From contig JAFEBQ010000009.1 in the NCBI GenBank assembly GCA_018242585.1, positions 1 to 64,000 of the forward strand: a stretch of DNA of 64,000 bases. Direction: 5' to 3'. Numbering within the stretch: the stretch's first letter is position 1; each line of letters begins with the position of its first letter. A program made the translations under genes and the position numbers. The stretch comes from Planctomycetota bacterium. Lineage in GTDB: Bacteria > Planctomycetota > Planctomycetia > Pirellulales > PNKZ01. Below the pieces are notes generated by a model. The model worked only from the letters and a program-made list of their open reading frames with translations, did no database searches and had not been told where the DNA came from. Below are positions 35,372 to 47,078 of the stretch, in pieces.

Positions 35372-36004
35372 GTGACACACGTTGACGATCGAACTAATTC
35401 CGGCGCAGGCGAATCAGGTTCGACTTCCACCAACATGCTGCGCGGCATGCGCGCGTACGATCCACTGCAGTGGAAGCGGATGGTCGGCGCCTTTGCGCCG
35501 TTGATCTACCGCTGGTGCATTCGCGCCGGAGCGCGCCCGGACGACGCGCCCGACATCGTGCAGGAGGTGTTTCGCGTGGTGGCGGCGAGAATCGACGACT
35601 TCAACAAGACGAGCGACGGCAGCTTTCATGGCTGGTTGTTGATGATCACTCGCAACAAGCTGGGCGACACCTTTCGCCGCAGCAAATCCGAACCCACGGC
35701 AATCGGCGGTTCCGATTTTCTCAATCGGGTGCATTTGATTCCCGACGAGCGTTCCGATCCGCTGGTCAGCGCCAACGACGGCCTGGCGGATATCTACCAA
35801 GGCATTCTCGCGCTGATTGGCGAAGAGTTCTCCGAAAAGACCTGGCAGGCGTTCTGGCTCACCGCCGTCGAGGGACGCTATCCGGCGGATGTGGCGCAAG
35901 AGTTGGGCATGAGCGTCAATTCGGTCTACCTGGCCAAAGGGCGCGTGCTGCGCCGCTTGCGCGAAGAGATCGAGCCGCCACCAGGCCGCGGCGCCAAGCC
36001 TTGA
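35372..36004 (+). CDS. ECF-type RNA polymerase sigma factor
   Basis: The protein has 210 residues from a GTG; an ATG at 35435 is a possible later start. Region 2 (about 35-100) reads LIYRWCIRAGARPDDAPDIV then QEVFRVVAARI and FHGWLLMITRNKLGD. Region 4 (about 140-200) reads WLTAVEGRYPADVAQELGMS then VNSVYLAKGRVLRRLR. It matches the planctomycete ECF group that sits beside Ser/Thr kinases. It lies 16 bp upstream of a zinc-finger kinase gene, its probable anti-sigma or activating partner. No C-terminal extension beyond a Pro/Gly tail is seen. Confidence 0.93.
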   Translation: MTHVDDRTNSGAGESGSTSTNMLRGMRAYDPLQWKRMVGAFAPLIYRWCIRAGARPDDAPDIVQEVFRVVAARIDDFNKTSDGSFHGWLLMITRNKLGDTFRRSKSEPTAIGGSDFLNRVHLIPDERSDPLVSANDGLADIYQGILALIGEEFSEKTWQAFWLTAVEGRYPADVAQELGMSVNSVYLAKGRVLRRLREEIEPPPGRGAKP

Positions 36005-36020
36005 ATACCGCCGAGGAGCC

Positions 36021-38267
36021 ATGGGCAATCACGAACCCATCGACGCCTGTGCCACTCGCGAAGTCTTGCTCGAGTTTGCCTCGGGCGTCTTGGCTGACGA
36101 TCGTGCCGAGCGGATCGCGGCGCACCTCGAACATTGCGACTCGTGCGCCGAAGCGCTCGGCGCGCTCGATCTGACATCCGATCCGATGCTGGCGGCGCTA
36201 CGCCAGATTGCCGGCCGCGGAACCGCGCGCGGCGAAGCGCCCGAGATGCTCGTCAGTCTAATCTTGGCCACGGTGCCAGTCCCGCTGGCCGCCAATGACG
36301 CGCGGGCGCGATCGTTGCTTTTGCCGGCCGACACCCTGCAGGATGACGACCAATCGTTGCCGTCAACCGAGCCCTCGGACCACCAACGCCAGCACGGTTC
36401 GCGTGAGAGCTTGTTGGAACTCGAAGAGACGATCGACTGCTACCAGCTCATCAGCCTGCTGGGCGAAGGCGGGATGGGCACGGTCTACAAAGCCCGGCAC
36501 TTGCACCTGAACTCCATTGTCGCCGTCAAATTGCTGTCGCCTCACCGCCTGCGCAGCCCCCACGCCGTGGCGCGGTTCCACCGCGAGATGCAAGCCATCG
36601 GCCGGCTCGATCACCCCAATATCGTGGGCGCGCGCGACGCCGGCCGGGCCGACGACGTCGACTTCCTGGTCATGGATTACGTCGACGGTGTCGACTTGAA
36701 GACCCTGGCGCGGCAAATCGGCGCTTTCCCCATGACCGAAGCTTGCGAGATCATCCGCCAGGCGGCCTGCGGCTTGCAACATGCCCACGAGCATGGCCTG
36801 GTTCACCGCGATCTGACCCCGGCCAATCTGATGCTGACGAGTCATGGCCAGGTCAAGATTCTCGATCTCGGGCTGTCGATGCTGACGCTTGATGAGGATG
36901 AAACCCTGAGCACCAGCGAAGTGACTTTGGGAACCGTCGATTACATGGCGCCCGAGCAAATCCGCAATAGCCACGACGCCAGTCCTTCGTCCGACTTGTA
37001 CAGCTTGGGCTGCACGTTGTATCGGCTGCTGCTGGGACAATCACCTTACTCGGGTCCGCGCTACAATTCGATTGCCAAGAAGTTGCTGGGACACGTGCAA
37101 GCCCCGGTGCCCCACCTGATTGACTTCTTGCCCACCATTCCCCCGGTGCTCGACAAGATTGTCCATCGGCTGATGGCCAAGGCGCCGCGAGATCGGTTTC
37201 AGTCGGCGGCCGAATTGGCCGCGGCGCTCGCGCCGTTTGCCGCCGGTTATGACTTCAAGCGCCTTACCGCCGCGACCGTGGCGCTGCCTCCCAAGGCGGT
37301 TCCGCGCGGCGCCTGGATTCGTGTCGGCAAACAGATCGCTCTGACCGTCTCGCTGATGTTGCTTGGTTGCGCCGTGACACTGGCCATCCAGTACCTGGGT
37401 CGGCGGCAAGTGGAACCTTCGTCCGAAAATCTCCCGGCTAACCCTTCGCCACTCGATCCTCATAGCCAGCCGTCACAGCGTGACGTCGCCAAAAGGCTCC
37501 TAGCGTTGGGCGCGCGGCTGGTCGTTTACAACGACCTTCACAAAGAGGTGGAAGTCGACAACGTGTCCAACTTGCCCGACGCCCCCTTTAAGGTCTTCAA
37601 AGTGGTGCTCAGCCACAACGAGAAAGTCACGGACGCCGATCTGGATGACCGGTTCGTTTTCAGCAACATGAGGTCGCTCAATCTGAATTTTACCCGCATC
37701 TCGGACGCTGGCGTGGCCCATCTGACCAACATGTCGTCGTTGGGTTCGCTGTCGCTGGACGGAACTCGGGTTACCGACGCAGGACTTCAAGCGATTGCCA
37801 CGGACGTGAGCCTGCACCACCTGACTCTGGGCTGGACTCCCATCTCGGACGAGGGGCTTGGCTCCCTGAAATCACTTAAGCATCTGTCCACGCTGGCCCT
37901 CAACCACAGTCCGATCAGCGGGCAGGGCCTGGCCAAACTGGGCGAAATGCCCGAATTGACAATGCTTTATCTGAGCGGCATCAACATTCGGGACGACGAA
38001 CTTGCCGTCCTGAAACAATTCCCAAACCTGCAGTCCCTGCACCTGGACCAGACCGACATCTCGGACGCCGGCGTGACGTGGCTGATCACCTATCCCAAGC
38101 TCCACACGCTGGCCGTCCGGGGCACGCGCATTACCGACGCGGGGCTCGAGCAATTGCAAGCGCTGCCCTACTTGCGGCAACTCTGCATCTCCCACGAGCA
38201 ATACTCCGCCGCCGCGATCAAGCGTTTCACGGACGCGCGGCCTGACTGTTCGCTGAAGCAAAAATAG
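36021..38267 (+). CDS. Membrane Ser/Thr protein kinase with zinc-finger N-terminus and leucine-rich repeats
   Basis: The protein has 748 residues. An anti-sigma-type zinc finger (His35, Cys39, Cys42 in AAHLEHCDSCAEAL) is followed by a kinase domain (about 140-405): P-loop GEGGMG, Lys170 in VAVKLL, catalytic Asp264 in VHRDLTPANLM, DLG in place of DFG, and APEQ. The usual Lys of HRDLKPxN is Thr266, which is unusual for a Ser/Thr kinase. One membrane helix (about 437-459) leads to an extracytoplasmic domain with about seven leucine-rich repeats of the type ISDAGVAHLTNM. The gene follows the ECF sigma gene closely. The layout suggests that the finger holds the sigma factor and the repeats sense the envelope; this is inferred from known ECF/kinase pairs in planctomycetes. 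Confidence 0.93.
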   Translation: MGNHEPIDACATREVLLEFASGVLADDRAERIAAHLEHCDSCAEALGALDLTSDPMLAALRQIAGRGTARGEAPEMLVSLILATVPVPLAANDARARSLLLPADTLQDDDQSLPSTEPSDHQRQHGSRESLLELEETIDCYQLISLLGEGGMGTVYKARHLHLNSIVAVKLLSPHRLRSPHAVARFHREMQAIGRLDHPNIVGARDAGRADDVDFLVMDYVDGVDLKTLARQIGAFPMTEACEIIRQAACGLQHAHEHGLVHRDLTPANLMLTSHGQVKILDLGLSMLTLDEDETLSTSEVTLGTVDYMAPEQIRNSHDASPSSDLYSLGCTLYRLLLGQSPYSGPRYNSIAKKLLGHVQAPVPHLIDFLPTIPPVLDKIVHRLMAKAPRDRFQSAAELAAALAPFAAGYDFKRLTAATVALPPKAVPRGAWIRVGKQIALTVSLMLLGCAVTLAIQYLGRRQVEPSSENLPANPSPLDPHSQPSQRDVAKRLLALGARLVVYNDLHKEVEVDNVSNLPDAPFKVFKVVLSHNEKVTDADLDDRFVFSNMRSLNLNFTRISDAGVAHLTNMSSLGSLSLDGTRVTDAGLQAIATDVSLHHLTLGWTPISDEGLGSLKSLKHLSTLALNHSPISGQGLAKLGEMPELTMLYLSGINIRDDELAVLKQFPNLQSLHLDQTDISDAGVTWLITYPKLHTLAVRGTRITDAGLEQLQALPYLRQLCISHEQYSAAAIKRFTDARPDCSLKQK

Positions 38268-38300
38268 TCGCCGCGAGTAGCCCTCGCAGCCGTGGCGCGC

Positions 38301-39701
38301 TCAGAGCGTCTTCAAGTACTCAAGCACCGCGCGCTTCTCGGCTTCGGTCAAGGCATCGGGAAATCGATGCCCGGCGGCGCTCTTGCCCAAGTCTTCGGTA
38401 TTGTACCACCGTCGGCGGCGCGACGGAGGCGACGATTCCGCGTCGGGCAGTTCGCCGGCTTCGACCACCTTTAACCCGACACGCTCCTGGTCATATTCGG
38501 TGGGCGAGCGCTTCCAGACCGCCGGGCGCTGGTCCGCGCGCAACACGTGCCACAACGTGGGAACCGAGCCATTGTGAAAGTACGGGGCCGTCGCCCACAC
38601 CCCGTCAAGCGGCGGCGCTACATAACCGATCGGCTTGACGACCGTGGTCACCTTGGCGTCCTGGGCAAACCAACTTTCCGAGTACCGCTGCCGCCCTTCG
38701 CCCGCCAAGGCGTCGAACCGCACCCGATCGGTTCCCAACTCGTCGATCGACACGCACCGCTCGGGATAGTTCCCCTCTTCGCCGTACGTGCCGTGGCACT
38801 CGGCACACACCCGATTGAACGCGGCCCTCCCCTGCTCGGCCAACCCGCGATCGATTGGCCACGGATACTTCGGCGGCTCGATCGTTTCGATCCAGGCTAG
38901 AATCTGCGCATAATCCCCTTCCCAGGCGCGGAAGTGCTCGGCCTTGTTCCGGGGAATCAGCAAGAACTGCATCAGCGCCCGGGCTGTCTTGGGCGCAAAG
39001 CCATCGATGTACATTCGCTGCTTGCGCTTCAAGTGCCACCAGGCCGGCGCGTCCATGTCGTGATGCGGCAAGCTCGGCGGAATCCGCCGTTCGACCAGCT
39101 TCAACTCCGCATCGCGATAACCCAGCAGCAGCTTGCCGAACACCACGGCATTGGTCGTCCCCACCGAGCTGCCCAGGGGAACAATCGTCAGCCCCTTGTC
39201 CATGTGTGACAGGGTTTTCCCCAGCCGCAACTTGGTCGCGCGCACGTCCTCGATGAACGATTGCAGATCCAAGTGGGCGTTCGGCAAGCCGGGAATGTAC
39301 TGTCCGTTGACCGCGCCCCCGTGACAGACCAGACAGTGCATCGCCCAGCCGGTGTGGGCGGGTTGCTGATCGGCCGGCGGCACGCGCGCGTATTGAGCAA
39401 AGCTGACGGTCGCGTCCTCGGCCCGCAAAGGTTCGCTGGCGTACAAACCATAGCGCGCCAACGTCAGACGTCGCCGCTCGGCTAGCGTGGCGTTTTCGGC
39501 CGCGCGACGATCATCATCATCACTCCACGTTTGCCAAAGCTGATCGAACACTTCCTGGTCGAAGTCGCTCGGCAAATAGGCCTTGGTCGTCAGCAACCGA
39601 TAGCCGGGGTGATCGCTCGCGACCGATTGCGCCTGGGCCGTCGAACATGCGCCGGCAATCGCAACCAGGCACGCCAGCCACCACACTTTCCCGCACCTCA
39701 T
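38301..39701 (-). CDS. RoxA-like dihaem c-type cytochrome
   Basis: The protein has 466 residues with a signal peptide ending at TAQAQS (about residue 25). It has two haem attachment motifs, CLVCHGG (about 122) and CAECHGT (about 303). The C-terminal segment APPLDGVWATAPYFHNGS is typical of the RoxA/CcpA-MauG-related group of dihaem oxygenases and peroxidases. The spacing of the two haems and the length fit that group better than plain electron-transfer cytochromes. RoxA cleaves rubber, but most relatives have unknown substrates, so I do not assign one. It is periplasmic and monocistronic, and convergent with the kinase gene 33 bp away. Confidence 0.82.
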   Translation of the reverse strand: MRCGKVWWLACLVAIAGACSTAQAQSVASDHPGYRLLTTKAYLPSDFDQEVFDQLWQTWSDDDDRRAAENATLAERRRLTLARYGLYASEPLRAEDATVSFAQYARVPPADQQPAHTGWAMHCLVCHGGAVNGQYIPGLPNAHLDLQSFIEDVRATKLRLGKTLSHMDKGLTIVPLGSSVGTTNAVVFGKLLLGYRDAELKLVERRIPPSLPHHDMDAPAWWHLKRKQRMYIDGFAPKTARALMQFLLIPRNKAEHFRAWEGDYAQILAWIETIEPPKYPWPIDRGLAEQGRAAFNRVCAECHGTYGEEGNYPERCVSIDELGTDRVRFDALAGEGRQRYSESWFAQDAKVTTVVKPIGYVAPPLDGVWATAPYFHNGSVPTLWHVLRADQRPAVWKRSPTEYDQERVGLKVVEAGELPDAESSPPSRRRRWYNTEDLGKSAAGHRFPDALTEAEKRAVLEYLKTL

Positions 39702-39917
39702 CGCCCCTGATCTCCGCGGCCAATCCTTGATGACTCCGAAGCCTTGAGTGTATCGCGTGATCCGCGCGCTGGCAATTCAATGCTTGTGGGGGAGACGACG
39801 CGCGCCGTGGTTCGATTTGCGTAGCCCCCGGCTGTACACTAGCTAGCGACTGCGTGCCGCGGTGACCGTGGTGCGCACCCGCCCTCCTTCTCACCACCTT
39901 GTCAGGCAGTTACGCAC

Positions 39918-40700
39918 ATGAGCATCTTCGACCGCTTTCGACTCGACGGCAAACGACTGTTCATCACCGGCGGCAGCCGCGGCCTGGGGCGAGAAATGGC
40001 GCTGGCCATCGCCGACGCCGGGGCCGACGTGATCCTGGTCGGTCGCGAAGCGAGCAGCCTGGAAAAAACCGCCCTCGACATTCGCCAATTGGGCCGGCAA
40101 GCGTTCGTGCTGCAGGGGGACATCGGCCAGCCCGCCGAATGCGAAGCCATTTGCCAGCGCGCTCTCGACGAGTTCGGCCCGATTCACATCCTGATCAACA
40201 ACGTCGGCGGGCGCGTGGTGCCGACGCCGACCATCGAGCTGCCGACCGAAACCTGGCTCGAGTTGATGGACCTGAACCTGACCAGCGTATTCATCTGCAC
40301 CAAACTGATCGGCGGCGAAATGGTGCGGCGCGGCCAGGGGGGTCGCGTGATCAACATCGCCTCGATCTCGGGGATGATCGCCAACAAGGGGATCGGCGGA
40401 CGCAGCTACGAGACCGCCAAGGCGGCAGTCATCCACTTTACCCGGGCCACCGCGGTCGATTGGGCCCCGCATCGTGTAACGGTCAACGCGATCTGTCCCG
40501 GCGGTTTCATGACCGAGCCGAACGTCCGCTGGTCCCAGGAAAAGCCCGAGGTGATCGCCGGCTTTCGCGCCGAGATCCCGCTGGGCGATTTTGGCCAGCC
40601 CGAGGATCTGGGGCCGCTGGCGGTCTATCTGGCGAGCGACGCCTCGCGCTACATGACCGGCGCGGCACTGGTAATCGACGGCGGGTATACGCTGCTGTGA
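39918..40700 (+). CDS. Short-chain dehydrogenase/reductase (SDR)
   Basis: The protein has 260 residues, a classical SDR. The nucleotide-binding motif is ITGGSRGLG (about 17-24), NNVGG lies at 94-98, and the catalytic set is Asn120, Ser151, Tyr164 and Lys168 (SYETAK). The C-terminal GAALVIDGGYTLL is normal for the family. The Arg at position 43 after the second strand (VGREAS) suggests NADP use. The overall look is that of gluconate 5-dehydrogenase or 3-oxoacyl reductase types; the substrate cannot be fixed. It is divergent from the RoxA-like gene and convergent with the FAD oxidoreductase gene. Confidence 0.93.
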   Translation: MSIFDRFRLDGKRLFITGGSRGLGREMALAIADAGADVILVGREASSLEKTALDIRQLGRQAFVLQGDIGQPAECEAICQRALDEFGPIHILINNVGGRVVPTPTIELPTETWLELMDLNLTSVFICTKLIGGEMVRRGQGGRVINIASISGMIANKGIGGRSYETAKAAVIHFTRATAVDWAPHRVTVNAICPGGFMTEPNVRWSQEKPEVIAGFRAEIPLGDFGQPEDLGPLAVYLASDASRYMTGAALVIDGGYTLL

Positions 40701-40746
40701 CGCGGCATTGCTGTCGAGCACGCGCCGATCAAATCCTCGTCCCGCG

Positions 40747-42816
<2,070 letters not shown>

Positions 42817-42935
42817 GACAACTCTCCTGCAAAAAAACTCGGCAGCGAACACAGACTGCCTGCGATTGTCGTTGGAAAGTGCACTCGTGGCAAGTTAGCG
42901 GGGGCCGCAACTGACAACGGACATCAGACAACCTG

Positions 42936-44033
42936 TCACTTCGCCGCCAGCGCTACTTGGGCCGCGGCAAGTTCCCTCGGGTGCGGCTTAACGGCCCGGC
43001 CAGGCAACGAGGTTAGCACGACGCAAATCGTCTGGCTCGTCGGATCGGCCCACGCCAACGTGCCCGTCGAGCCCGTATGGCCAAACGTCCGCTCCGAACA
43101 GCCCGGGCTGCCGGCCGCCGCGCCGACCACAAATCCCAACCCGCGCGCCGTCTGGCCCGGTGGGTTGTGATTCATGGTCATCAGCCGCGCCGTCTCGGGA
43201 CGCACGACCTTGCCTTGCTGCAAGAGAAACTCCGTCAGAAATCTGGCGACGTCCCCTGCCGAGCAATGAGTTCCCCCCCAGGGGGCGCCAAGTTTGCGCC
43301 AGTACGCGCTGTTCCAATCCCAGTCCTTGGCGCCGGGATCACCAGCGCCGGCCTCGGGGGCGGCAAACTCGGTCTGCACAGGCACCAACTGTTCCAACGC
43401 GAAGCGACCGAGCCCTTGCGCCGAGTGTTGCATCCCGAGCGGCTGGAACACGGTTCGATCGACCAGACTCAGAATATCGGTCCCGCTCAGCAACTCGGCC
43501 ACGCGCGCCGCCAGCAGGATGCCCATGCTGGAGTATTGGTAGCGCGACCCTGGCGTGAATTCGAGCGGCGTGCGAATGGCCTGGGCCACGAACTCGCCCA
43601 GCGGTGCGTGCCGCCGGCGCAGCGCGTCATTATCGCGCAATTGATCGGGCAACCCCGACACGTGCGTCAACAAGTGTTGCATCGTCACCGTCTCACGCCC
43701 ATCGCCCCTGAACTCCGGGATGAACTTTTTCAGCGGATCCGCCAGCTTGAACTCGTCTCGATCAAAGAATGTCATCAGCGACGTCATCGCGATCGGCTTG
43801 GAAATCGAACCCAGCAAGAACATGGCGCGCTCGCCCGCGGCTTTGCCAAACGCGCGCGTGAACGACTCGTTTCGCCGTGAAACGTGAAGCGCCGCTGCCG
43901 CCACTTGCCCCGAGGCCGTCGCGCGATTCAACACATCGACGGCATCGTCGAGCCGGGCCCGCTGCAACGCCGCCAACAACGGACTCCCCAGGGTCGAGAC
44001 AACTCCGAACTTGAGCAGCGTGCGTCGATTCAT
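42936..44033 (-). CDS. Secreted serine beta-lactamase-fold hydrolase (class C/EstB type)
   Basis: The protein has 365 residues from the ATG at 44033, which gives a Tat-like N-terminus (NRRTLLKFGVVSTLG); the frame is open to 44072. The active-site nucleophile is Ser76 in SISK, the second motif is Tyr-Ser-Ser in YQYSSMG rather than Tyr-x-Asn, and the third is HTG in FGHTGSTG. This pattern suits esterases and D-amino peptidases of the family better than true AmpC enzymes. It lies 120 bp upstream of the FAD oxidoreductase on the same strand and could share its transcript. An esterase or peptidase role is likely; antibiotic resistance is not implied. Confidence 0.88.
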   Translation of the reverse strand: MNRRTLLKFGVVSTLGSPLLAALQRARLDDAVDVLNRATASGQVAAAALHVSRRNESFTRAFGKAAGERAMFLLGSISKPIAMTSLMTFFDRDEFKLADPLKKFIPEFRGDGRETVTMQHLLTHVSGLPDQLRDNDALRRRHAPLGEFVAQAIRTPLEFTPGSRYQYSSMGILLAARVAELLSGTDILSLVDRTVFQPLGMQHSAQGLGRFALEQLVPVQTEFAAPEAGAGDPGAKDWDWNSAYWRKLGAPWGGTHCSAGDVARFLTEFLLQQGKVVRPETARLMTMNHNPPGQTARGLGFVVGAAAGSPGCSERTFGHTGSTGTLAWADPTSQTICVVLTSLPGRAVKPHPRELAAAQVALAAK

Positions 44034-44414
44034 GGTGCGTTCACCCTGGTGGCGTGGATGATGGGCAGGCACATTGAGGCATTTTGCCTATTACTCGGGC
44101 TTACGCAACGCGCTTGCAACCCGGTCGCGCCGACTTTCCTCTCGACGGCTTGATAATCTTTTTGCCAGATTGCAACCAACGACAACGACAGGACTCTCCC
44201 CCATATCCCAGGCGGAATCGACCGCTCGGAACGACACTCGCCGAGTTGAAACCGCTCCTCGGCCTGATGATCGCACCAGGTGTCGACGCGCCACTTCGCG
44301 GGCATATTTCTGCTTGCCGCGCTTGCCAATTGGGTCGGGCTGGACGATCATCCAAGCTCGCAGCAGTAATACCTGCTCGCCCCGCCCCACCTTCTTTGGA
44401 TTGGCTTGCCTACC
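44034..44414. other. Divergent intergenic region
   Basis: The 380-bp gap lies between the beta-lactamase-fold gene and the double-esterase gene. Several short overlapping frames exist on both strands, but none has protein-like composition or a domain. It should contain two divergent promoters; I could not pick a convincing one. Confidence 0.45.
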
Positions 44415-47024
44415 ATGATTCGTCTCAGCGTCGCCGCCCTTGCCTTGCTTTGCGCCACGTTAACACTTCGCGCGGCCGACGCGCCGAAGCCGGTGCATCC
44501 CGACCGGCAAGCCCAGCCCGGCGTGCCGCAAGGCAAGATCACCAAGGGAGTCTTTGAAGACAGCAAGATTTTCCCCGGCACGCGGCGGGACTACAGCGTT
44601 TATGTCCCGGCTCAGTATTCGCCCGAAAAGCCGGCCAGCCTGATGGTGTTCATGGACGGCAACGGCTACGCCAAGGCGGACGGCGCGTTTCGAGTGCCGG
44701 TCGTGTTCGACAATCTGATTCATCAAGGGGCCATGCCAGTTACGATTGCCGTGTTCGTGAGCCCCGGCAACATTCCCGCCACGCAGCCCGGCGCCAAGGA
44801 CCGGAGCAATCGCTCGTTTGAGTACGACTCGATGGGGGACCGCTACGCCCGGTTCTTGATCGATGAGTTCCTGCCCGTGGCGCTCAAGGACTTAAACGCC
44901 TCGACCGATCCCAAGCAGCGAGCCGTGTGCGGCATTTCGTCGGGCGGCATCTGCGCGTTTACCGTGGCCTGGGAAAAGCCCGAGCAATTCGGCAAGGTGC
45001 TCAGCCACATCGGCAGCTTCACCAACATCCGTGGCGGTTGGGCTTACCCGGGCCTGGTGCGCAGGACCAAAGCCTCGCCCAAGCCGATCAAGGTTTACCT
45101 GCAAGAAGGCAAAGACGACTTGAACAATCTGTTCGGCAACTGGCCGCTGGCCAATCAGGATCTGGCCGCGGCCTTGCGCTTCGCTGGTTACCAGCATCAA
45201 CTGGTGATGACCGATGGCGGGCACAGCGGCCAGTTTGGCGGCGAAGCGTTGCCCGACGCGCTCCGCTGGTTGTGGGGAACCCAGGAGATGCCTGCGCCAG
45301 TTGCAGCGAATCCCGACGCGAACAAAGCTGCTACCAACTGGCAGCCACACCCCGACGCGGTGCCGCGCGACGACGTGCCCCACGGCACGGTCGAGAAGAT
45401 GGCGACCTGGGAATCGAAGATTTTCCCTGGCACGACGCGCGACTGGGCCGTCTACGTCCCGGCCCAATACAACAAGGAAACACCCGCCGCGCTGATGGTG
45501 TTCCAGGACGGCCACAGCTACCTGGACGTCAAGGGTCGCTGGCGCGTGCCGGTGGTGTTTGACAATTTGATTGCGCGCGGCAACATGCCGCCGACCATCG
45601 CCGTGTTTATTAACCCCGGGCACGAGGTCTCGAAAGCGAAGCCAAACAGCCCGTGGCGCTCGTCGAACCGCAGTTACGAGTACGACAACCTGGGGGACCG
45701 CTACGCCCGGTTCCTGCTCGAAGAGATTCTGCCCGAGGTCGAAAAGCGCTACAACGTGACCAAGAATCCCGAGTTGCGCGCCATCGGCGGCGCGAGCTCA
45801 GGGGGCATCTGCGCGTTTACCGTGGCTTGGGAACATCCCGATTCGTTCCGCAAGGTGCTGTCGACCGTCGGCAGCTTCACGAATCTGCGCGGCGGCAATG
45901 TCTACCCATCGTTGGTGCGCAAGACCGAACCCAAGCCGTTGCGAGTTTACCTGGCCGATACCAGCGGCGACGTCGACAACCAGTTCGGTAGCTGGCCCTG
46001 GTCGAATCAATTGATGAACTCCGCGCTGAGCTACATGGGCTATGACGTTCGCTTTGATTGGGCCGAGGGGTACGCGCACAACTCCGATCACGGCGGCGCG
46101 TTGTTTCCCGAAGCGCTGAAATGGCTGTGGCGCAAGGAGCGATACGCGCCCGAGATTGATACCAAGGGTGACCTGCGCGGCGACATGACGCTGTTGAAGC
46201 TGCTGATCCCTGGCGAAGAGTGGCGGCCGGTGGCCGAGAACCTGGGCTTTGCCGACGCACCGTGTACCGACACCGAGGGGAACTTCTACTTCTCCGACAT
46301 GAAGGCCCCGGCCGTTTACAAGTTGAACGTGGCTAAGGGTTCGCGGATCGAGCTGGTCAAGGAAGCGGTCAGCGGGTTGGAGTTCGGACCCGATGGCTTG
46401 CTGTATGGCTGTCAGGGAGCGAAGAGCCGCGTGATCTCGATCGATCCCAAAAGCGGTGCGGTCAAGGTATTGGCCGAAAATGTCGCGCCGAACGATTTGG
46501 CCGTCACCGCCGATGGTTTCGTATTGATCACCGAGACCAAGCACAGTCGCGTCACGCGCATCGACACTCGTACCGGCGAGGTGGCCGTAGCGGCGTCGGG
46601 AATTACCCGTCCCAATGGCATCGCTCTGTCGGGTGACGGCGGGACGTTGGCCGTCTCGGACTCGGGGGGCGAAAACGTCTGGACCTTCCGCGTGAATGCC
46701 GGCGGCGTGCTCGACGCGCAAATGCCCTCGATGACCATGCGCCTGCTGATCGATCCCAAGGGCGAGTTCAAGTTCAACGAGCCGCCCCCGTACCAGGCCG
46801 CGTCGCGCGGCGACGGAATGGCCGTTGACAAGTCAGGGCGCTACTACGTCACGTCGGCGGCCGGCGTGCAGGTGTTCGACCCGACCGGTCGCCAGTGTGG
46901 CGTGCTGCCCAAGCCGATCGAGTCGCAGCCGTTGACGAGTTGTGTCCTGGCCGGCGCGGGACACGAATACCTTTACGTCACCAACGGCAACACCATCTTC
47001 CGCCGCAAACTGAAGGTAGAGTAG
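44415..47024 (+). CDS. Tandem esterase (Esterase D type) fused to SMP-30/gluconolactonase propeller
   Basis: The protein has 869 residues from the ATG at 44415, with a signal peptide to LRAAD (about 20). Two homologous alpha/beta-hydrolase domains of the enterochelin-esterase/esterase D family follow (about 35-285 and 325-575). Each begins SKIFPGT.RD..VYVPAQY and has a nucleophile elbow, GISSGGICAFTVAW and GASSGGICAFTVAW; the terminal His regions are DGGHSGQFGG and AHNSDHGG. The C-terminal part (about 590-869) is an SMP-30-like six-bladed propeller, with DMKAPAVYKLNV, GPDGLLYGCQG and RPNGIALSGDG. It is probably secreted and acts on sugar esters or lactones, by analogy. The two esterase copies are clearly a tandem duplication. 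Confidence 0.9.
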   Translation: MIRLSVAALALLCATLTLRAADAPKPVHPDRQAQPGVPQGKITKGVFEDSKIFPGTRRDYSVYVPAQYSPEKPASLMVFMDGNGYAKADGAFRVPVVFDNLIHQGAMPVTIAVFVSPGNIPATQPGAKDRSNRSFEYDSMGDRYARFLIDEFLPVALKDLNASTDPKQRAVCGISSGGICAFTVAWEKPEQFGKVLSHIGSFTNIRGGWAYPGLVRRTKASPKPIKVYLQEGKDDLNNLFGNWPLANQDLAAALRFAGYQHQLVMTDGGHSGQFGGEALPDALRWLWGTQEMPAPVAANPDANKAATNWQPHPDAVPRDDVPHGTVEKMATWESKIFPGTTRDWAVYVPAQYNKETPAALMVFQDGHSYLDVKGRWRVPVVFDNLIARGNMPPTIAVFINPGHEVSKAKPNSPWRSSNRSYEYDNLGDRYARFLLEEILPEVEKRYNVTKNPELRAIGGASSGGICAFTVAWEHPDSFRKVLSTVGSFTNLRGGNVYPSLVRKTEPKPLRVYLADTSGDVDNQFGSWPWSNQLMNSALSYMGYDVRFDWAEGYAHNSDHGGALFPEALKWLWRKERYAPEIDTKGDLRGDMTLLKLLIPGEEWRPVAENLGFADAPCTDTEGNFYFSDMKAPAVYKLNVAKGSRIELVKEAVSGLEFGPDGLLYGCQGAKSRVISIDPKSGAVKVLAENVAPNDLAVTADGFVLITETKHSRVTRIDTRTGEVAVAASGITRPNGIALSGDGGTLAVSDSGGENVWTFRVNAGGVLDAQMPSMTMRLLIDPKGEFKFNEPPPYQAASRGDGMAVDKSGRYYVTSAAGVQVFDPTGRQCGVLPKPIESQPLTSCVLAGAGHEYLYVTNGNTIFRRKLKVE

Positions 47025-47078
47025 CGGGCCAGGCTCGCAAAGTTAAGCTGACCAGCGGCACGTAGAAGGCGCAACAAC

